A stretch of 64,000 nucleotides of DNA from an uncultured Sphingorhabdus sp. (GCA_937873665.1 CALMYW010000516.1:112749-176748), one strand, 5' to 3'. Shown: positions 30,775 through 42,541, counted from the stretch's first letter. A program made the numbers and translations. The notes: generated by a model from the letters alone, not told the origin.

Positions 30775-31785
30775 TCAGAACAATCGCGTGAGCAGGTAGA
30801 AGCCTGCTCCGACTGCTGCAGACGCCGGGACGGTCAAAACCCATGCCGTAAGCAAGTTGCTGGCAACGCCCCATCGCACCGCAGATGCGCGCCGCGCAGT
30901 TCCAGCGCCAATCACCGCGCCCGTGATGGTATGCGTCGTCGACACAGGAATTCCCAGCGCCGACGCACTGAACAACATGATTGATCCGCCAAGCGATGCG
31001 CTGAATCCTTGATGCTGTGACAATTTGGTAATCTTGGTCCCCATGGTCTCAATGATTTTCCATCCACCGCAGGCTGTACCCAAGCCGATGGCAACATAGC
31101 AGCTGATCGCCACCCAATGCGGAACATGGAACTCACCCTGCATATAACCGGTCGAGTAGAGCAATACCGCGATTATTCCCATCGTCTTCTGCGCGTCGTT
31201 CAAACCATGACTCAGCGAATAGGCGGCGGAGGACATGATGTGCATTACCTTCATTCCGCCCTCTGACTTGCTGGCCGTCGCGTTTCGAAGCACCCACGAA
31301 CTGACCAGCATCACCAGCATCGCCAAGATCATCCCCAATGTCGGGGACAGGAATATGAAGATGATTGTTTTATTGAGGCCCGCCCACTGCACTGCACCGA
31401 TACCGTTTGCGGCGACACCGGAACCAATCAACCCGCCCACTAAAGCGTGTGACGATGACGACGGAATGCCTTTGATCCAGGTGAGTATGTTCCAGAACAT
31501 TGCCCCGCACAGCGCGCCAAAGACAACGGCGGGAGTCACCAGATCCTTGTCGATCAATCCTTTCCCGATCGTATCCGCGACCTTGTGCAGCCATGGGAAG
31601 TAGAGTGTAAGGAAATAGGCCGCAAAATTGAAAAACGCCGCGAACATCACTGCATGAAACGGTTTCAGCAGCTTGGTTGATACGATGGTTGCAATCGAAT
31701 TGGCGGCATCGTGCAGGCCGTTCAGAAAGTCGAACAATAGCGCGAGGATGACCAGACCAACGAGTAGCGGAAAGGCGATTTCCAT
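30775..31785 (-). CDS. pit: Low-affinity inorganic phosphate transporter (Pit family)
   Basis: A 336-residue inner-membrane protein of the PiT family. The duplicated signature is visible: DFLNGLHDAANSIATIVST near the N-terminus and SHGLNDAQKTMGIIAVLL in the second half, and GIPVSTTHTITGAVIGAG follows. It would carry out proton- or metal-coupled phosphate uptake. It lies 14 bases downstream of a DUF47/PhoU-like gene on the same strand, the usual partner of Pit transporters. The pair is divergent from phoR and the pst operon. Confidence 0.94.
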   Translation of the reverse strand: MEIAFPLLVGLVILALLFDFLNGLHDAANSIATIVSTKLLKPFHAVMFAAFFNFAAYFLTLYFPWLHKVADTIGKGLIDKDLVTPAVVFGALCGAMFWNILTWIKGIPSSSSHALVGGLIGSGVAANGIGAVQWAGLNKTIIFIFLSPTLGMILAMLVMLVSSWVLRNATASKSEGGMKVMHIMSSAAYSLSHGLNDAQKTMGIIAVLLYSTGYMQGEFHVPHWVAISCYVAIGLGTACGGWKIIETMGTKITKLSQHQGFSASLGGSIMLFSASALGIPVSTTHTITGAVIGAGTARRASAVRWGVASNLLTAWVLTVPASAAVGAGFYLLTRLF

Positions 31786-31799
31786 TTTGGCCTCCCGGC

Positions 31800-32444
31800 T
31801 CAGGCGTGGTCGATGACGAGGCCGTCAATCTGGTTTGCAACATCTTCGAACTTGTCACAGACCTTTTCGAGATGGCGGTAGATTTCGTTGACGACGACGA
31901 ACTGCGTCGGATCGGTCTTGCCATGTTCCACAAAAGCCTTGCGCAACCCGTCAAAATTCAGTTTGTCAGCATCGCCTTCCAGCTTGACCAAGCGCGCAGT
32001 CATTTCATGGAGCGGCTTTGCATTTGCGGTAACGTCGCGCAACAGCGGAAGCGCCTGATCGATGATGGTTGATGCCTCGACTATGATGTCTGCCATACCC
32101 ACCATTTCGGGCGTAAAGCTGGTAACATCATACAGCTCAACAGCCCCGGCAGTCTGCTGCATCTGGTCGATCGCATCGTCCATCACGCCAATTAGCGCCG
32201 TAATAGATCCGCGATCAAATGGTGTCAGGAATATGCGACGGACATCCTGCAATACATCGCGGATAATATCGTCCGCCTTATGCTCTTCATCCTCGATGGT
32301 CTTGATGTGAACGGCAATGTCAGGCCCTCCGCGCACAAGTTTGGCAAGCGCCTGCGAGCTGGCGACGATGGTTTTGCCATGTGCTTCGAACTGCTCGAAA
32401 AAATTACCGGTGCGCGGCAACAGCTTTTGAAACCAAGCGAACAT
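31800..32444 (-). CDS. DUF47 (PhoU-like) Pit accessory protein
   Basis: A 214-residue all-helical PhoU-like protein of the DUF47 family. Typical segments are FAWFQKLLPRTGNFFEQFEAH at the N-terminus, EDEEHKADDIIRDVLQDVRRIFLTPFDR and a C-terminal EIYRHLEKVCDKFEDVANQI (each written in part). Acidic ExxxD repeats may bind metal. The start is ATG 32444 with GGGGGAAAT upstream; the frame continues to 32555 without another site. DUF47 genes precede pit genes and probably regulate the transporter. Confidence 0.92.
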   Translation of the reverse strand: MFAWFQKLLPRTGNFFEQFEAHGKTIVASSQALAKLVRGGPDIAVHIKTIEDEEHKADDIIRDVLQDVRRIFLTPFDRGSITALIGVMDDAIDQMQQTAGAVELYDVTSFTPEMVGMADIIVEASTIIDQALPLLRDVTANAKPLHEMTARLVKLEGDADKLNFDGLRKAFVEHGKTDPTQFVVVNEIYRHLEKVCDKFEDVANQIDGLVIDHA

Positions 32445-32638
32445 ATTTCCCCCTGAACGCTGAACCTTCCGGGGCGCGAATCGCCCTCTTGCGATGTCGT
32501 TTAATTGTAATATTTTCGTCGTTAAACTGTAACGTTGAACTGAATATATCTGCATGAGAATTTTTGCTCGAAATTCCCAGATTCCTTACCTTCCCGGTTC
32601 CTGATTGAGGAACACTTCCTTTTTGCTAGAATGAAAAC

Positions 32639-33628
32639 ATGGCCGAATATGCAAAACAGTTGCTGTCGCTGATCGAGATTCCGATCCTGCTGGTCCACGG
32701 CGACAGGGTCAATTTCGCCAATGCAGCCGCCAAATCGCTGCTTGGTGGCCACATAGAGGGTCAGGACATCCGCATAGCTCTGCGTGATCCGGAAGCGCTG
32801 AAACTGATAAAATCCCCTGATGGCGGGCGCGCCAAGATTTCAGGCCTTTCGGTGCGCGGCAGCGTTTGGGAAATGGTGTGCAGCCCGCTGGCGGATAATA
32901 ACCGGCTGATTTCGCTGCAGGATCATTCCGTGCAGGTCAGCGTAGCCCGTGCGCATGCCGATTTCGTCGCAAATGCGAGTCATGAATTGCGCACGCCGTT
33001 GACCGCCATATTGGGCTATGTCGAAACGCTATCCGACCCGAAGGCCTGCGAAGACGCCTCCACTCGGCAGCGGTTCCTGGATATCATCAAGCGCGAAGCA
33101 ACACGAATGCAGTCGCTTGTGTCCGACCTGATGTCACTCTCGCGCATCGAAGCGATCCGGCATGAAGCGCCATCAGACCAGATCGAAATGGTCAGCCTGT
33201 GTCGCGAAGTCATCGGCGAACGCCCCCGTGAGGTCGAGGTCAATTTTATTACCAATGCCGATCACGCCTATGTGACCGGCGACCATGCCCAGCTCGCGCA
33301 GGTCGTCCGCAACCTCGTCGATAATGCGGAAAAATATGGCGGTTCTGACAAAGGCACCAAAGTTCAACTGGAAGCCAGCGAACGCGGTTGGTTGACGCTG
33401 GCAATAACCGACCATGGAGAGGGAATTGCGCCGGAACATCTGCCACGCCTGACCGAGCGATTTTACCGCGCCGATACCGGGCGCAGCCGGGCGGCAGGCG
33501 GCACCGGATTGGGTCTCGCGATCGTCAAGCATATCGTCGAACGGCACCGTGGCCGCTTCGACATCAGCAGCCGCCAGGGCGAAGGCACAACCGCAACAAT
33601 CATGCTTCCGCAGGATAAATCGGATTGA
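32639..33628 (+). CDS. phoR: Phosphate regulon sensor kinase PhoR, without membrane segment
   Basis: A 329-residue histidine kinase: PAS-like domain (about 8-100), HisKA with FVANASHELRTPLTAILGY (His115) and HATPase with NLVDNAEKYG, ITDHGEGIAPEHLPRLTERF and GGTGLGLAIVKH. It would phosphorylate PhoB under phosphate limitation. The usual N-terminal transmembrane region of PhoR is missing: the PAS domain begins at the start codon, and no alternative upstream frame exists in the 194-base divergent gap. Signal input must therefore come through the PAS domain or PhoU/PstB contacts. It heads a phoR-pstSCAB-phoU-phoB cluster. Confidence 0.93.
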   Translation: MAEYAKQLLSLIEIPILLVHGDRVNFANAAAKSLLGGHIEGQDIRIALRDPEALKLIKSPDGGRAKISGLSVRGSVWEMVCSPLADNNRLISLQDHSVQVSVARAHADFVANASHELRTPLTAILGYVETLSDPKACEDASTRQRFLDIIKREATRMQSLVSDLMSLSRIEAIRHEAPSDQIEMVSLCREVIGERPREVEVNFITNADHAYVTGDHAQLAQVVRNLVDNAEKYGGSDKGTKVQLEASERGWLTLAITDHGEGIAPEHLPRLTERFYRADTGRSRAAGGTGLGLAIVKHIVERHRGRFDISSRQGEGTTATIMLPQDKSD

Positions 33629-33666
33629 GTCTCAAAACCGTAACATGATTGTCGCATTTGGCGGGT

Positions 33667-33684
33667 CAGTCATAAAACTGAAGG
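33667..33684 (+). promoter_or_regulatory. Pho box upstream of pstS
   Basis: CAGTCAT-aaaa-CTGAAGG gives two imperfect CTGTCAT-like half-sites with an 11-base period, 10 bases before the pstS start. This matches the PhoB-binding layout and explains separate induction of pst genes behind phoR. Confidence 0.65.
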
Positions 33685-33693
33685 GTTTGTACT

Positions 33694-34743
33694 ATGCGTA
33701 AATGGGGTCTTCTCGCACTGGCATCGGCCACTGCACTAACAGTTTCAGCATGCGGCGGCAGTGGCGGTGGAAGCGGCGAAAATCGCGACTTCCTGCGCGT
33801 TGTCGGTTCGTCGACGGTATATCCTTTCGCAACTGCAGTGTCGGAAGCGACCGCGAAAGCCAATCCCGACATGAAGTCGCCCGTGATCGAATCGACCGGT
33901 ACGGGCGCTGGCATGAAGCTGTTCTGCGGCGGTGTGGGTGCCCAACACCCCGATATCGAAATGGCCTCGCGTCGCATGAAGAAATCAGAATATGAAGACT
34001 GCGTCAAAAATGGCGTGAAGGACATCATCGAAGTCCAGGTCGGTCTTGACGGAATCGCCTTTGCCGAAGCCACTGCAGGCCCCGAAATGAAACTGACGCC
34101 GGAAGACGTCTATAAGGCGCTCGCCGCCAATCCGTTTGGAAAGCCGCAGGCTGCTAAAAACTGGAGCGACGTCAACCCTGCGCTTCCGGCCATTCCCATT
34201 GTCGTTTACGGCCCACCGTCGACTTCGGGCACCCGAGATGCGCTCGCCGAATTGATCCTGACCGAGGGCTGTGAAACAGATCCGGCCATGAAGGCACTGA
34301 AGGACAGCGACAAGGACAAGCACAAGGATCTGTGCACCAAGGTGCGCACCGATGGCGCCTATGTCGAGCAGGGCGAAAACGACAATCTGATCGTGCAGAA
34401 AATTGCCGCCAACCCGAAAGCTATCGGCATTTTCGGATTCTCATTCCTCGAAGAGAATATGACCAAGATCAAGGGCATCCCGATGTCGGGCGTCATGCCG
34501 ACTTATGCCAGTGTTTCTGATTTTTCCTATCCCGGCGCACGCCCGCTCTACCTTTATGTCAAGGCGGCGCATGTGAAGGCGATCAAATCGGTTACGCCGT
34601 TCCTCAACGAATTTGCCAAGGCATGGGGCACCGACGGCTATCTGAAAGCCAAGGGTATGGTCGTCGCTCCCGAAGATGTCCGCACAAAAAATGCTGACAT
34701 TGTCTCGAAAATGACACTGATGGATGCCAGCGGCTTGAAATAA
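33694..34743 (+). CDS. pstS: Phosphate ABC transporter substrate-binding protein
   Basis: A 349-residue predicted lipoprotein (lipobox TVSAC, Cys20) followed by a Gly/Ser linker. The fold matches the PstS type with GSSTVYPFATAVSE for phosphate binding, STGTGAGMKLFCGGVG and GPPSTSGTRDALAELIL. It delivers phosphate to PstCA in the inner membrane. It contains several Cys residues (CGG, DCVK, GCETD, LCTK), as in other sphingomonad PstS proteins. It is the first gene behind the Pho box. Confidence 0.96.
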   Translation: MRKWGLLALASATALTVSACGGSGGGSGENRDFLRVVGSSTVYPFATAVSEATAKANPDMKSPVIESTGTGAGMKLFCGGVGAQHPDIEMASRRMKKSEYEDCVKNGVKDIIEVQVGLDGIAFAEATAGPEMKLTPEDVYKALAANPFGKPQAAKNWSDVNPALPAIPIVVYGPPSTSGTRDALAELILTEGCETDPAMKALKDSDKDKHKDLCTKVRTDGAYVEQGENDNLIVQKIAANPKAIGIFGFSFLEENMTKIKGIPMSGVMPTYASVSDFSYPGARPLYLYVKAAHVKAIKSVTPFLNEFAKAWGTDGYLKAKGMVVAPEDVRTKNADIVSKMTLMDASGLK

Positions 34744-34761
34744 GCCGGAAAGCTGGGGGCA

Positions 34762-36144
34762 ATGCCAATATCCTTTGTTTTGATTTGTGTATTTGGCCTG
34801 GGCGTTATCGCCTGGGCCATTGCACGTGCACGTTCGGCGCATTTTGCGCCGGTTTCCGGCAAGCTGAAACTGGCATTGCCCGGCCACTATGGGATGTATG
34901 CGGCAATCTGGGCGATTGTTCCCGCCCTGTTTATCGCATGGCTATGGTCGCTGATTTCACCGGGACTCGTTCATGGTGCCATCCTTGCGGACCCTGCAGC
35001 GGCGCAACTTCCGGCCTTCGAGTTTGAACGCAACACCGTTTTGAACGAAGCTTTTGCGTTGGCCCAAAACCCTGACGTTTTTGCCACTAACCCGATTGCC
35101 CAGCAATTGGCCCCAGCAATAGCTGCAGCGCAGTCCAAGTTCGGCTGGATCGGTGCCGCATTGTCTATTCTGGCGGCATTTGCTGGTATGGCTTTCGGAT
35201 ATACACGGGTCAAAGCCGGATTCCCCGCACGCACGAAGATCGAACGGATTGTGCTGGGTGCTTTGTTGCTCGCCTCCTTCGTCGCCGTTATCACAACAGT
35301 CGGCATCATCGCCTCGCTGATCTTTGAATCCGCGCGTTTCTTCTCGATGGTCAACCCGATCGATTTCCTGTTTGGAACCAACTGGACACCTGATACCATG
35401 GCCTCGGCAACGTCGGCCATGGGCGATGATTTGGGCGCAGTACCGCTGTTCTGGGGTACCTTCTTTATCGGCGCGGTTATTGCGATGCTCGTTGCGATCC
35501 CATTTGGGTTGATGAGCGCGATTTACCTAACCCAATATGCCAGCCCGCGGGCGCGCAGCATTCTGAAACCCATGCTTGAAATCCTCGCCGGGATTCCGAC
35601 CGTGGTGTACGGCTATTTTGCGGCGTTGACCGCAGCCCCGTTCATCCGAGATCTTGCCTTAGCCGTTGGCATTACCAACGCTTCTACAGAAAGCGCTTTG
35701 GCCGCGGGTCTGGTTATGGGCGTGATGATCATCCCCTTTGTCTCCTCCATGGCCGACGACAGCATTGCTGCGGTTCCGCAGGCTATGCGCGATGGCTCGC
35801 TCGCCATGGGCGCGACGACTTCGGAAACAATCAAAAAGGTCCTGATCCCCGCCGCTCTGCCCGGCATCGTCGCAGGCATCATGCTGGCCATCAGCCGCGC
35901 CATCGGGGAAACAATGATCGTCTATATGGCGGCAGGCGCCTCTGCGAACCTGTCGGCAAATCCGTTCGAGCGCATGACGACTGTTACCTACCAGATTGCA
36001 GCGCTGCTGACTGGTGAAGGCAGTTTCGACCATCCGACAACATTGTCGGCTTTTGCGCTGGGTCTGGTGCTGTTCATTGTCACTCTGATTCTCAACATCG
36101 TCGCGTTGCGCGTCGTCAAACGCTTCCGGGAGGCTTATGAGTAA
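34762..36144 (+). CDS. pstC: Phosphate ABC transporter permease PstC
   Basis: A 460-residue permease. The C-terminal 280 residues are the standard PstC transmembrane domain, with the EAA-type loop SLAMGATTSETIKKVLIPAALPGIVAGI contacting PstB (written in part). The first 180 residues hold an extra N-terminal region with two or three hydrophobic segments, as in the long alphaproteobacterial PstC form. The stop codon overlaps the pstA start by eight bases. Confidence 0.95.
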   Translation: MPISFVLICVFGLGVIAWAIARARSAHFAPVSGKLKLALPGHYGMYAAIWAIVPALFIAWLWSLISPGLVHGAILADPAAAQLPAFEFERNTVLNEAFALAQNPDVFATNPIAQQLAPAIAAAQSKFGWIGAALSILAAFAGMAFGYTRVKAGFPARTKIERIVLGALLLASFVAVITTVGIIASLIFESARFFSMVNPIDFLFGTNWTPDTMASATSAMGDDLGAVPLFWGTFFIGAVIAMLVAIPFGLMSAIYLTQYASPRARSILKPMLEILAGIPTVVYGYFAALTAAPFIRDLALAVGITNASTESALAAGLVMGVMIIPFVSSMADDSIAAVPQAMRDGSLAMGATTSETIKKVLIPAALPGIVAGIMLAISRAIGETMIVYMAAGASANLSANPFERMTTVTYQIAALLTGEGSFDHPTTLSAFALGLVLFIVTLILNIVALRVVKRFREAYE

Positions 36145-37018
36145 CTGGCAATCTCCCGAAGCAACGGCGCGCCTAAATAAGCGTTATGCTGCCGAGCGCC
36201 GGTTCAAGGCGCTTGGTTTTGCGGCAATCGTCCTGTCGATGCTGTTCCTTGCCGTGCTGCTGTTCACGATGCTGAAAAATGGCATCGCAGGGCTCGACTG
36301 GGCATTCCTATCCGGTTCTGACTCGACCAACCCCGCTACTGCGGGCGTGTGGAGTGCGGTAAAAGGCTCGCTCTGGACGATGCTGGTCACCCTGGCACTG
36401 GCATTTCCGATGGGCGTATTGGCCGCCATCTACCTCGAAGAATTTGCCCCGCGCTCACGCTGGGTCGACTGGGTTGAGGTGTCAATCAACAATCTCGCCG
36501 CTGTTCCATCGATTATCTTCGGTCTGCTGGGTCTCGCCGTATTTATCCAGTTTATGCACCTGCCACGCTCCTCGCCCCTTGTCGGCGGGATGACGCTCGC
36601 ATTAATGACGATGCCGGTTATCGTAATCTCGGGGCGCAATGCGATTCAAGCGGTGCCCCCGTCAATCCGCGATGCCGCTCTCGCCGTTGGCGCCAGCAAG
36701 GTGCAAACCGTCTTCCACCATGTCCTTCCGCTCGCGCTACCCGGTATTCTCACTGGAACGATTATTGGCATGGCCCGTGCGCTTGGCGAAACCGCGCCGC
36801 TGCTGATGATTGGTATGCGTGCATTTGTTTCGACACCTCCGGGCAGCATCACCGACCCCTCTTCGGTGCTGCCAATGCAGATCTTTCTCTGGTCGGATGA
36901 AATCGACCAAGGTTTTGTGCAGAACACGTCTGCCGCAATTATTGTGCTATTGTTCGTGCTCATCGCAATGAACGGCGTCGCCATTTATCTTCGTAACAAA
37001 TTCGAGACTCGCTGGTAG
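36137..37018 (+). CDS. pstA: Phosphate ABC transporter permease PstA
   Basis: A 293-residue inner-membrane permease with about six transmembrane segments. The coupling loop [20 protein letters not shown] lies at about 180-200, and the family segment [19 protein letters not shown] is present. It overlaps pstC by eight bases and ends four bases before pstB, so translation of the operon is tightly coupled. Confidence 0.96.
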   Translation: MSNWQSPEATARLNKRYAAERRFKALGFAAIVLSMLFLAVLLFTMLKNGIAGLDWAFLSGSDSTNPATAGVWSAVKGSLWTMLVTLALAFPMGVLAAIYLEEFAPRSRWVDWVEVSINNLAAVPSIIFGLLGLAVFIQFMHLPRSSPLVGGMTLALMTMPVIVISGRNAIQAVPPSIRDAALAVGASKVQTVFHHVLPLALPGILTGTIIGMARALGETAPLLMIGMRAFVSTPPGSITDPSSVLPMQIFLWSDEIDQGFVQNTSAAIIVLLFVLIAMNGVAIYLRNKFETRW

Positions 37019-37022
37019 GACC

Positions 37023-37793
37023 ATGTCAGAAAACTCCAATCTCAAAATCTCCGCCCGCGATGTGAACGTCTTTTACGGCGAGAAACAGGCGATCAACAAT
37101 GTCTCGATCGACATCGCGACAGAGCATGTCACAGCGTTCATTGGCCCGTCGGGCTGCGGCAAATCGACCTTCCTGCGAACTTTGAACCGCATGAATGACA
37201 CGATTGCCGGGTGCCGTATCGACGGCGAGATCAAGCTCGACGGTGAGGATATTTACTCTAGCGGGATGGACGTCGTACAGTTGCGCGCGCGCGTCGGCAT
37301 GGTGTTCCAGAAACCCAACCCGTTCCCAAAATCGATCTACGAAAATGTCGCTTATGGACCGCGCATCCACGGCCTTGCCGCAAACAAGGCGGATATGGAC
37401 GCGATTGTCGAAAAATCACTGCGCCGCGCAGGCCTGTGGGACGAAGTAAAAGATCGTCTATCCGATGCAGGTACGGCATTGTCCGGCGGTCAGCAGCAAC
37501 GCCTCTGCATTGCGCGCGCCATCGCCGTCAGCCCCGAAGTCATTTTGATGGACGAGCCCTGTTCTGCGCTCGACCCGATCGCGACCGCACGTATCGAAGA
37601 GTTGATCGACGATCTTAAAGGTCGCTATGCGATCGTAATCGTAACCCATTCGATGCAACAAGCTGCACGTGTTTCACAACGCACCGCATTTTTTCATTTG
37701 GGATCAATGGTCGAATATGGCGAGACCTCAACGATCTTCACCAATCCGCGTGAAGAGCGTACCAAAGACTATATAACCGGTCGTTACGGATAA
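37023..37793 (+). CDS. pstB: Phosphate ABC transporter ATP-binding protein
   Basis: A 256-residue ABC ATPase. Walker A is GPSGCGKST (41-49), the signature is LSGGQQQRL, Walker B is [12 protein letters not shown] and the switch His lies in [11 protein letters not shown]. PstB-type features include [13 protein letters not shown] and the closing YITGRYG. It drives phosphate uptake and also passes the phosphate signal to PhoU and PhoR. Confidence 0.97.
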   Translation: MSENSNLKISARDVNVFYGEKQAINNVSIDIATEHVTAFIGPSGCGKSTFLRTLNRMNDTIAGCRIDGEIKLDGEDIYSSGMDVVQLRARVGMVFQKPNPFPKSIYENVAYGPRIHGLAANKADMDAIVEKSLRRAGLWDEVKDRLSDAGTALSGGQQQRLCIARAIAVSPEVILMDEPCSALDPIATARIEELIDDLKGRYAIVIVTHSMQQAARVSQRTAFFHLGSMVEYGETSTIFTNPREERTKDYITGRYG

Positions 37794-37802
37794 GGACTCG
37801 AC

Positions 37803-38507
37803 ATGGCAGAAAACCATACCGTCAAAGCTTTCGACGAGGATATCAGCAAGCTGCGCGGCCTGATTGCGGAAATGGGCGGGTTGGCAGAGGTGGCGATCGC
37901 CGATGCCATCGACGCTCTGGTCAATCGTGATGAAGCCAAAGCCAAGCTTGTGGTGGCTTCCGACGCAAAGCTCGATGCCCTTGAAGCTGAAGTAGACCAG
38001 TTGGCCATTCGCATCATAGCCCTTCGCGCTCCAATGGCCGATGACTTGCGTGACGTGATCGCCGCGCTCAAGATTTCGGGCGTCGTAGAGCGCATCGGAG
38101 ATTATGCGAAGAACATCGCAAAGCGCGTCAGCGACATGGGCGATATGGGGAGCAAAGGGAAAATAGAACCCTTGACCCTTATCCCCGCAATGGCGGAAAT
38201 CGCACAAAGTATGGTTCGCGATGTGTTGAATGCCTATGCTGCGCGCGACGCACAATTAGCCGTCGAAGTCATTGCCCGCGACGAGAAGCTGGACAATTTC
38301 TACAACAGCCTGTTTCGCAACCTCGTCTCGCACATGATGGAAAATCCAGCGACCATCAGCACTGCAGCGCATCTGCTCTTCATCGCTCGCAACCTGGAAC
38401 GCATCGGGGATCATGCCACCAATGTTGCGGAAATGGTCTATTATGCAGCAACCGGTCGTTATTTCACTGATCGCAGCGGCATTGTAAATGATGAGGCCTC
38501 CCAATGA
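37803..38507 (+). CDS. phoU: Phosphate signalling protein PhoU
   Basis: A 234-residue two-lobed helical protein. The PhoU motif ERIGDYAKNIAKRV (about 98-111) is repeated in the second lobe as ERIGDHATNVAEMV. These acidic clusters bind metal. PhoU represses the Pho regulon when the transporter is saturated. It overlaps phoB by four bases. Confidence 0.97.
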   Translation: MAENHTVKAFDEDISKLRGLIAEMGGLAEVAIADAIDALVNRDEAKAKLVVASDAKLDALEAEVDQLAIRIIALRAPMADDLRDVIAALKISGVVERIGDYAKNIAKRVSDMGDMGSKGKIEPLTLIPAMAEIAQSMVRDVLNAYAARDAQLAVEVIARDEKLDNFYNSLFRNLVSHMMENPATISTAAHLLFIARNLERIGDHATNVAEMVYYAATGRYFTDRSGIVNDEASQ

Positions 38508-39187
38508 CTCCCAAAATCCTCATCGTAGAGGATGAGCCCGCACTCGCGGAACTTCTGTCTTATACTTTCGAGAGCGCTGGTTTTTCAGTTGAGCAAACCG
38601 CCGACGGCGAGGAAGCCCTGCTTATCGCCCAGGAATTCACCCCCGACATCATCATTCTCGACTGGATGATCGAGCAATTGCCCGGCATAGAAGTTTGTCG
38701 TCGCTTGCGCAAAGGCAAGGAAACCGCTGCAATCCCCGTCATAATGCTGACTGCACGAGGGGAAGAAGAAGACCGCATTCGCGGGCTCGAAACCGGTGCC
38801 GACGATTATGTCACGAAGCCCTTTTCGCCCCGCGAATTGCGCGCCCGGGTAGAGGCCGTGTTGCGCCGAACCCGCCCCGCCGTAACCGGAAGCACGCTGG
38901 TTGTTGGCGATCTGGAACTCGACCCTGTTGCCGTACGCGTAAGGCGCGATGGCACGCAAATCGCGCTCGGTCCTACCGAATTTCGCTTACTGCGCCATTT
39001 CATGGAACGGCCAGGCCGCGCCCAATCGCGGAGCCAGTTGCTCGATGCCGTCTGGGGACATGACAGCGACATTGAACTGCGCACCGTTGATGTCCACATT
39101 CGTCGCCTGCGCAGCGCAATAGAGGTTACGGGCAAGGAAGATCCGATCCGCACGATCCGTTCGGTCGGTTATGCGCTCGACGGCTGA
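38504..39187 (+). CDS. phoB: Phosphate regulon response regulator PhoB
   Basis: A 227-residue OmpR/PhoB-type regulator. The receiver domain has VEDEPAL at the N-terminus, phosphorylation site Asp53 (IILDWM) and Lys in VTKPFSPREL. The winged-helix domain starts near residue 130 and ends IRTIRSVGYALDG, with TVDVHIRRLRSAI as recognition helix. Its kinase gene phoR lies at the other end of the cluster. It would bind the Pho box at 33667. It is convergent with the rluE-like gene, three bases apart. Confidence 0.97.
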   Translation: MTPKILIVEDEPALAELLSYTFESAGFSVEQTADGEEALLIAQEFTPDIIILDWMIEQLPGIEVCRRLRKGKETAAIPVIMLTARGEEEDRIRGLETGADDYVTKPFSPRELRARVEAVLRRTRPAVTGSTLVVGDLELDPVAVRVRRDGTQIALGPTEFRLLRHFMERPGRAQSRSQLLDAVWGHDSDIELRTVDVHIRRLRSAIEVTGKEDPIRTIRSVGYALDG

Positions 39188-39190
39188 AGT

Positions 39191-39739
39191 CTAAACCTCA
39201 ATCTGTCGCCATTCGCCCGGTGCCAGCCCCTCTACTGTCCAGTCACCAATCGACCACCTTACCAGTCGAAGCGTGGGAAAGCCGACCGCCGCTGTCATCC
39301 GCCGCACCTGCCGGTTGCGGCCCTCGCTTATGGTCAGCTTGATCCAGCAATCGGGTACCGATTTGCGAAACCGCACCGGCGGATCGCGCGGCCATAGTTC
39401 TGGATCGTCGATACGTGCTGCATCGGCAGGCATGGTTATGCCGTCCTTCAGTCGAACGCCGTTTCGCAGCTGACCCAGCGCATCCGCGCCAATATCGCCT
39501 TCGACCTGAACCAAATAGCTTTTGGGCATTTTGTGTTTGGGTTCGGCTATCCGCGCCTGCAATCGCCCGTCGTCGGTAAGCAGTAACAGGCCTTCGCTAT
39601 CGCGATCGAGCCTGCCTGCCGGATAGACTCCCGGGATATTGATATGCTCCGAAAGCGTCGCTCGCGCACCTTCGCTGCCCCGATCAGTGAATTGCGACAG
39701 GACGCCATAGGGTTTGTTGAACAGGATCAGGCGAGACAT
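39191..39739 (-). CDS. RluE-type 23S rRNA pseudouridine synthase
   Basis: A 182-residue member of the RsuA/RluE branch without the N-terminal S4 domain, as in RluE. The catalytic motif [17 protein letters not shown] (about residues 42-58) contains the nucleophilic Asp, and [20 protein letters not shown] is the second conserved block. E. coli RluE modifies U2457 of 23S rRNA. It starts immediately after the rhomboid stop codon (TGA then ATG), so the two genes are cotranscribed. Confidence 0.93.
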   Translation of the reverse strand: MSRLILFNKPYGVLSQFTDRGSEGARATLSEHINIPGVYPAGRLDRDSEGLLLLTDDGRLQARIAEPKHKMPKSYLVQVEGDIGADALGQLRNGVRLKDGITMPADAARIDDPELWPRDPPVRFRKSVPDCWIKLTISEGRNRQVRRMTAAVGFPTLRLVRWSIGDWTVEGLAPGEWRQIEV

Positions 39740-40321
39740 TCAGGACCAAAATTTCAGCGTGGCGGTTTCGGGGGACGCGATACGCCTTTGCTTCCGCGAA
39801 AGAATGACTGCTGCACCAACCCCCGCAATTGCCCCGAACAGGTGCGATTCAAACGAAATGTAACTGTCGGTTGGCAACACGCCCAGCACCATGCCGCCGT
39901 AGAAAAAGGCCACAGCGATACCGATGGCGATATTCCGCCAACTGCGATCGACAAAGGCAAGCGTGATGACCAGGGCCCACAACCCGAATATCCAGCCGCT
40001 CGCGCCGACATGGATATTGTCGCGCGCCAGCGACCAAACGAGCGCGCCGGTGATCGCGATTATCAGCAGGCTGGCTTTTACAAAATAACGGATGCCGTTG
40101 AGCAGACAGATTGCGGCGAGCACCACAAAGGAAGCGAGGTTGCTAAAAAGGTGGCCGAAATCGGCATGCAGCCACGGCGCGGTGAAAATGGTGTAGGCGG
40201 TTGCCAGATTGCGCGGATCAATCCCGAAAGACAGTAGTGCCCCGCCCAGCACAAGATTGACGATATGTACCGCGATCATTGTCGCGCATATGGCGGTCAG
40301 AACGGTTATGCGCTGCATCAT
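39740..40321 (-). CDS. Rhomboid family intramembrane serine protease
   Basis: A 193-residue membrane protein with about six transmembrane helices. The catalytic Ser is in VGASGWIFG (Ser108) and the His in FESHLFGAIAG (His160). The loop motif PWLHADFGHLFSNL has the His and Asn residues conserved before the active site. The start is ATG 40321 (a second ATG at 40318); a TTG at 40360 would add 13 residues. Substrates are unknown. It is the first gene of a two-gene unit with the pseudouridine synthase. Confidence 0.9.
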   Translation of the reverse strand: MMQRITVLTAICATMIAVHIVNLVLGGALLSFGIDPRNLATAYTIFTAPWLHADFGHLFSNLASFVVLAAICLLNGIRYFVKASLLIIAITGALVWSLARDNIHVGASGWIFGLWALVITLAFVDRSWRNIAIGIAVAFFYGGMVLGVLPTDSYISFESHLFGAIAGVGAAVILSRKQRRIASPETATLKFWS

Positions 40322-40357
40322 CAAACGTGATGTAGGGTCTGAAGTTGCAAAATCCAA

Positions 40358-40388
40358 CAAAAAGGCCGGTGAGTTTCCCCACCGGCCC
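40358..40388 (-). terminator. Rho-independent terminator of groESL
   Basis: Perfect 8-bp stem GGCCGGTG/CACCGGCC (40364-40371 and 40380-40387) with an 8-base loop. On the minus strand it is followed by TTTTTGTTGG, and it sits 32 bases after the groEL stop codon. Confidence 0.88.
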
Positions 40389-40419
40389 TTTGTTCGTCAG
40401 CGTGAGCTGAACAGCGGAC

Positions 40420-42175
<1,756 letters not shown>

Positions 42176-42177
42176 GT

Positions 42178-42465
42178 TCAGCCAACAATTCCCAAAATGT
42201 CCGATTCCTTCATGATCAGCAGGTCTTCGCCGTCGATCTTGACTTCGGTGCCCGACCATTTGCCGAACAGGATTTTGTCGCCAACTTTGACGTCGAGCTT
42301 AATGCGCTCGCCATCTTCGTTATACGCGCCTTCGCCAGCGGCGACGATTTCGCCTTCTTGCGGCTTTTCTTGCGCGCTGTCAGGGATGATGATCCCGCCA
42401 GCGGTTTTTGCTTCTGCCTCGACGCGACGGACGAGGACGCGGTCATGCAACGGACGAAATTTCAT
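42178..42465 (-). CDS. groES: Co-chaperonin GroES
   Basis: A 95-residue Gro[21 protein letters not shown] at the N-terminus, mobile loop [19 protein letters not shown], and [18 protein letters not shown] at the end. The start is ATG 42465 with AAGGAAG upstream; the longer frame to 42525 has no support. It is the first gene of groESL, 76 bases downstream of a perfect CIRCE element. Confidence 0.98.
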   Translation of the reverse strand: MKFRPLHDRVLVRRVEAEAKTAGGIIIPDSAQEKPQEGEIVAAGEGAYNEDGERIKLDVKVGDKILFGKWSGTEVKIDGEDLLIMKESDILGIVG

Positions 42466-42541
42466 GCCATGCCTTCCTTTTTGGGTTGATGACGCAGAAG
42501 AGAGGCAGAAATGCGCACTCCCCATACGCCTGAATAGCTAT

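Noticed and set aside
33616..33666. Terminator between phoR and pstS
   Set aside because: No stable hairpin with a T-run is present; phoR and pstS may be partly cotranscribed.
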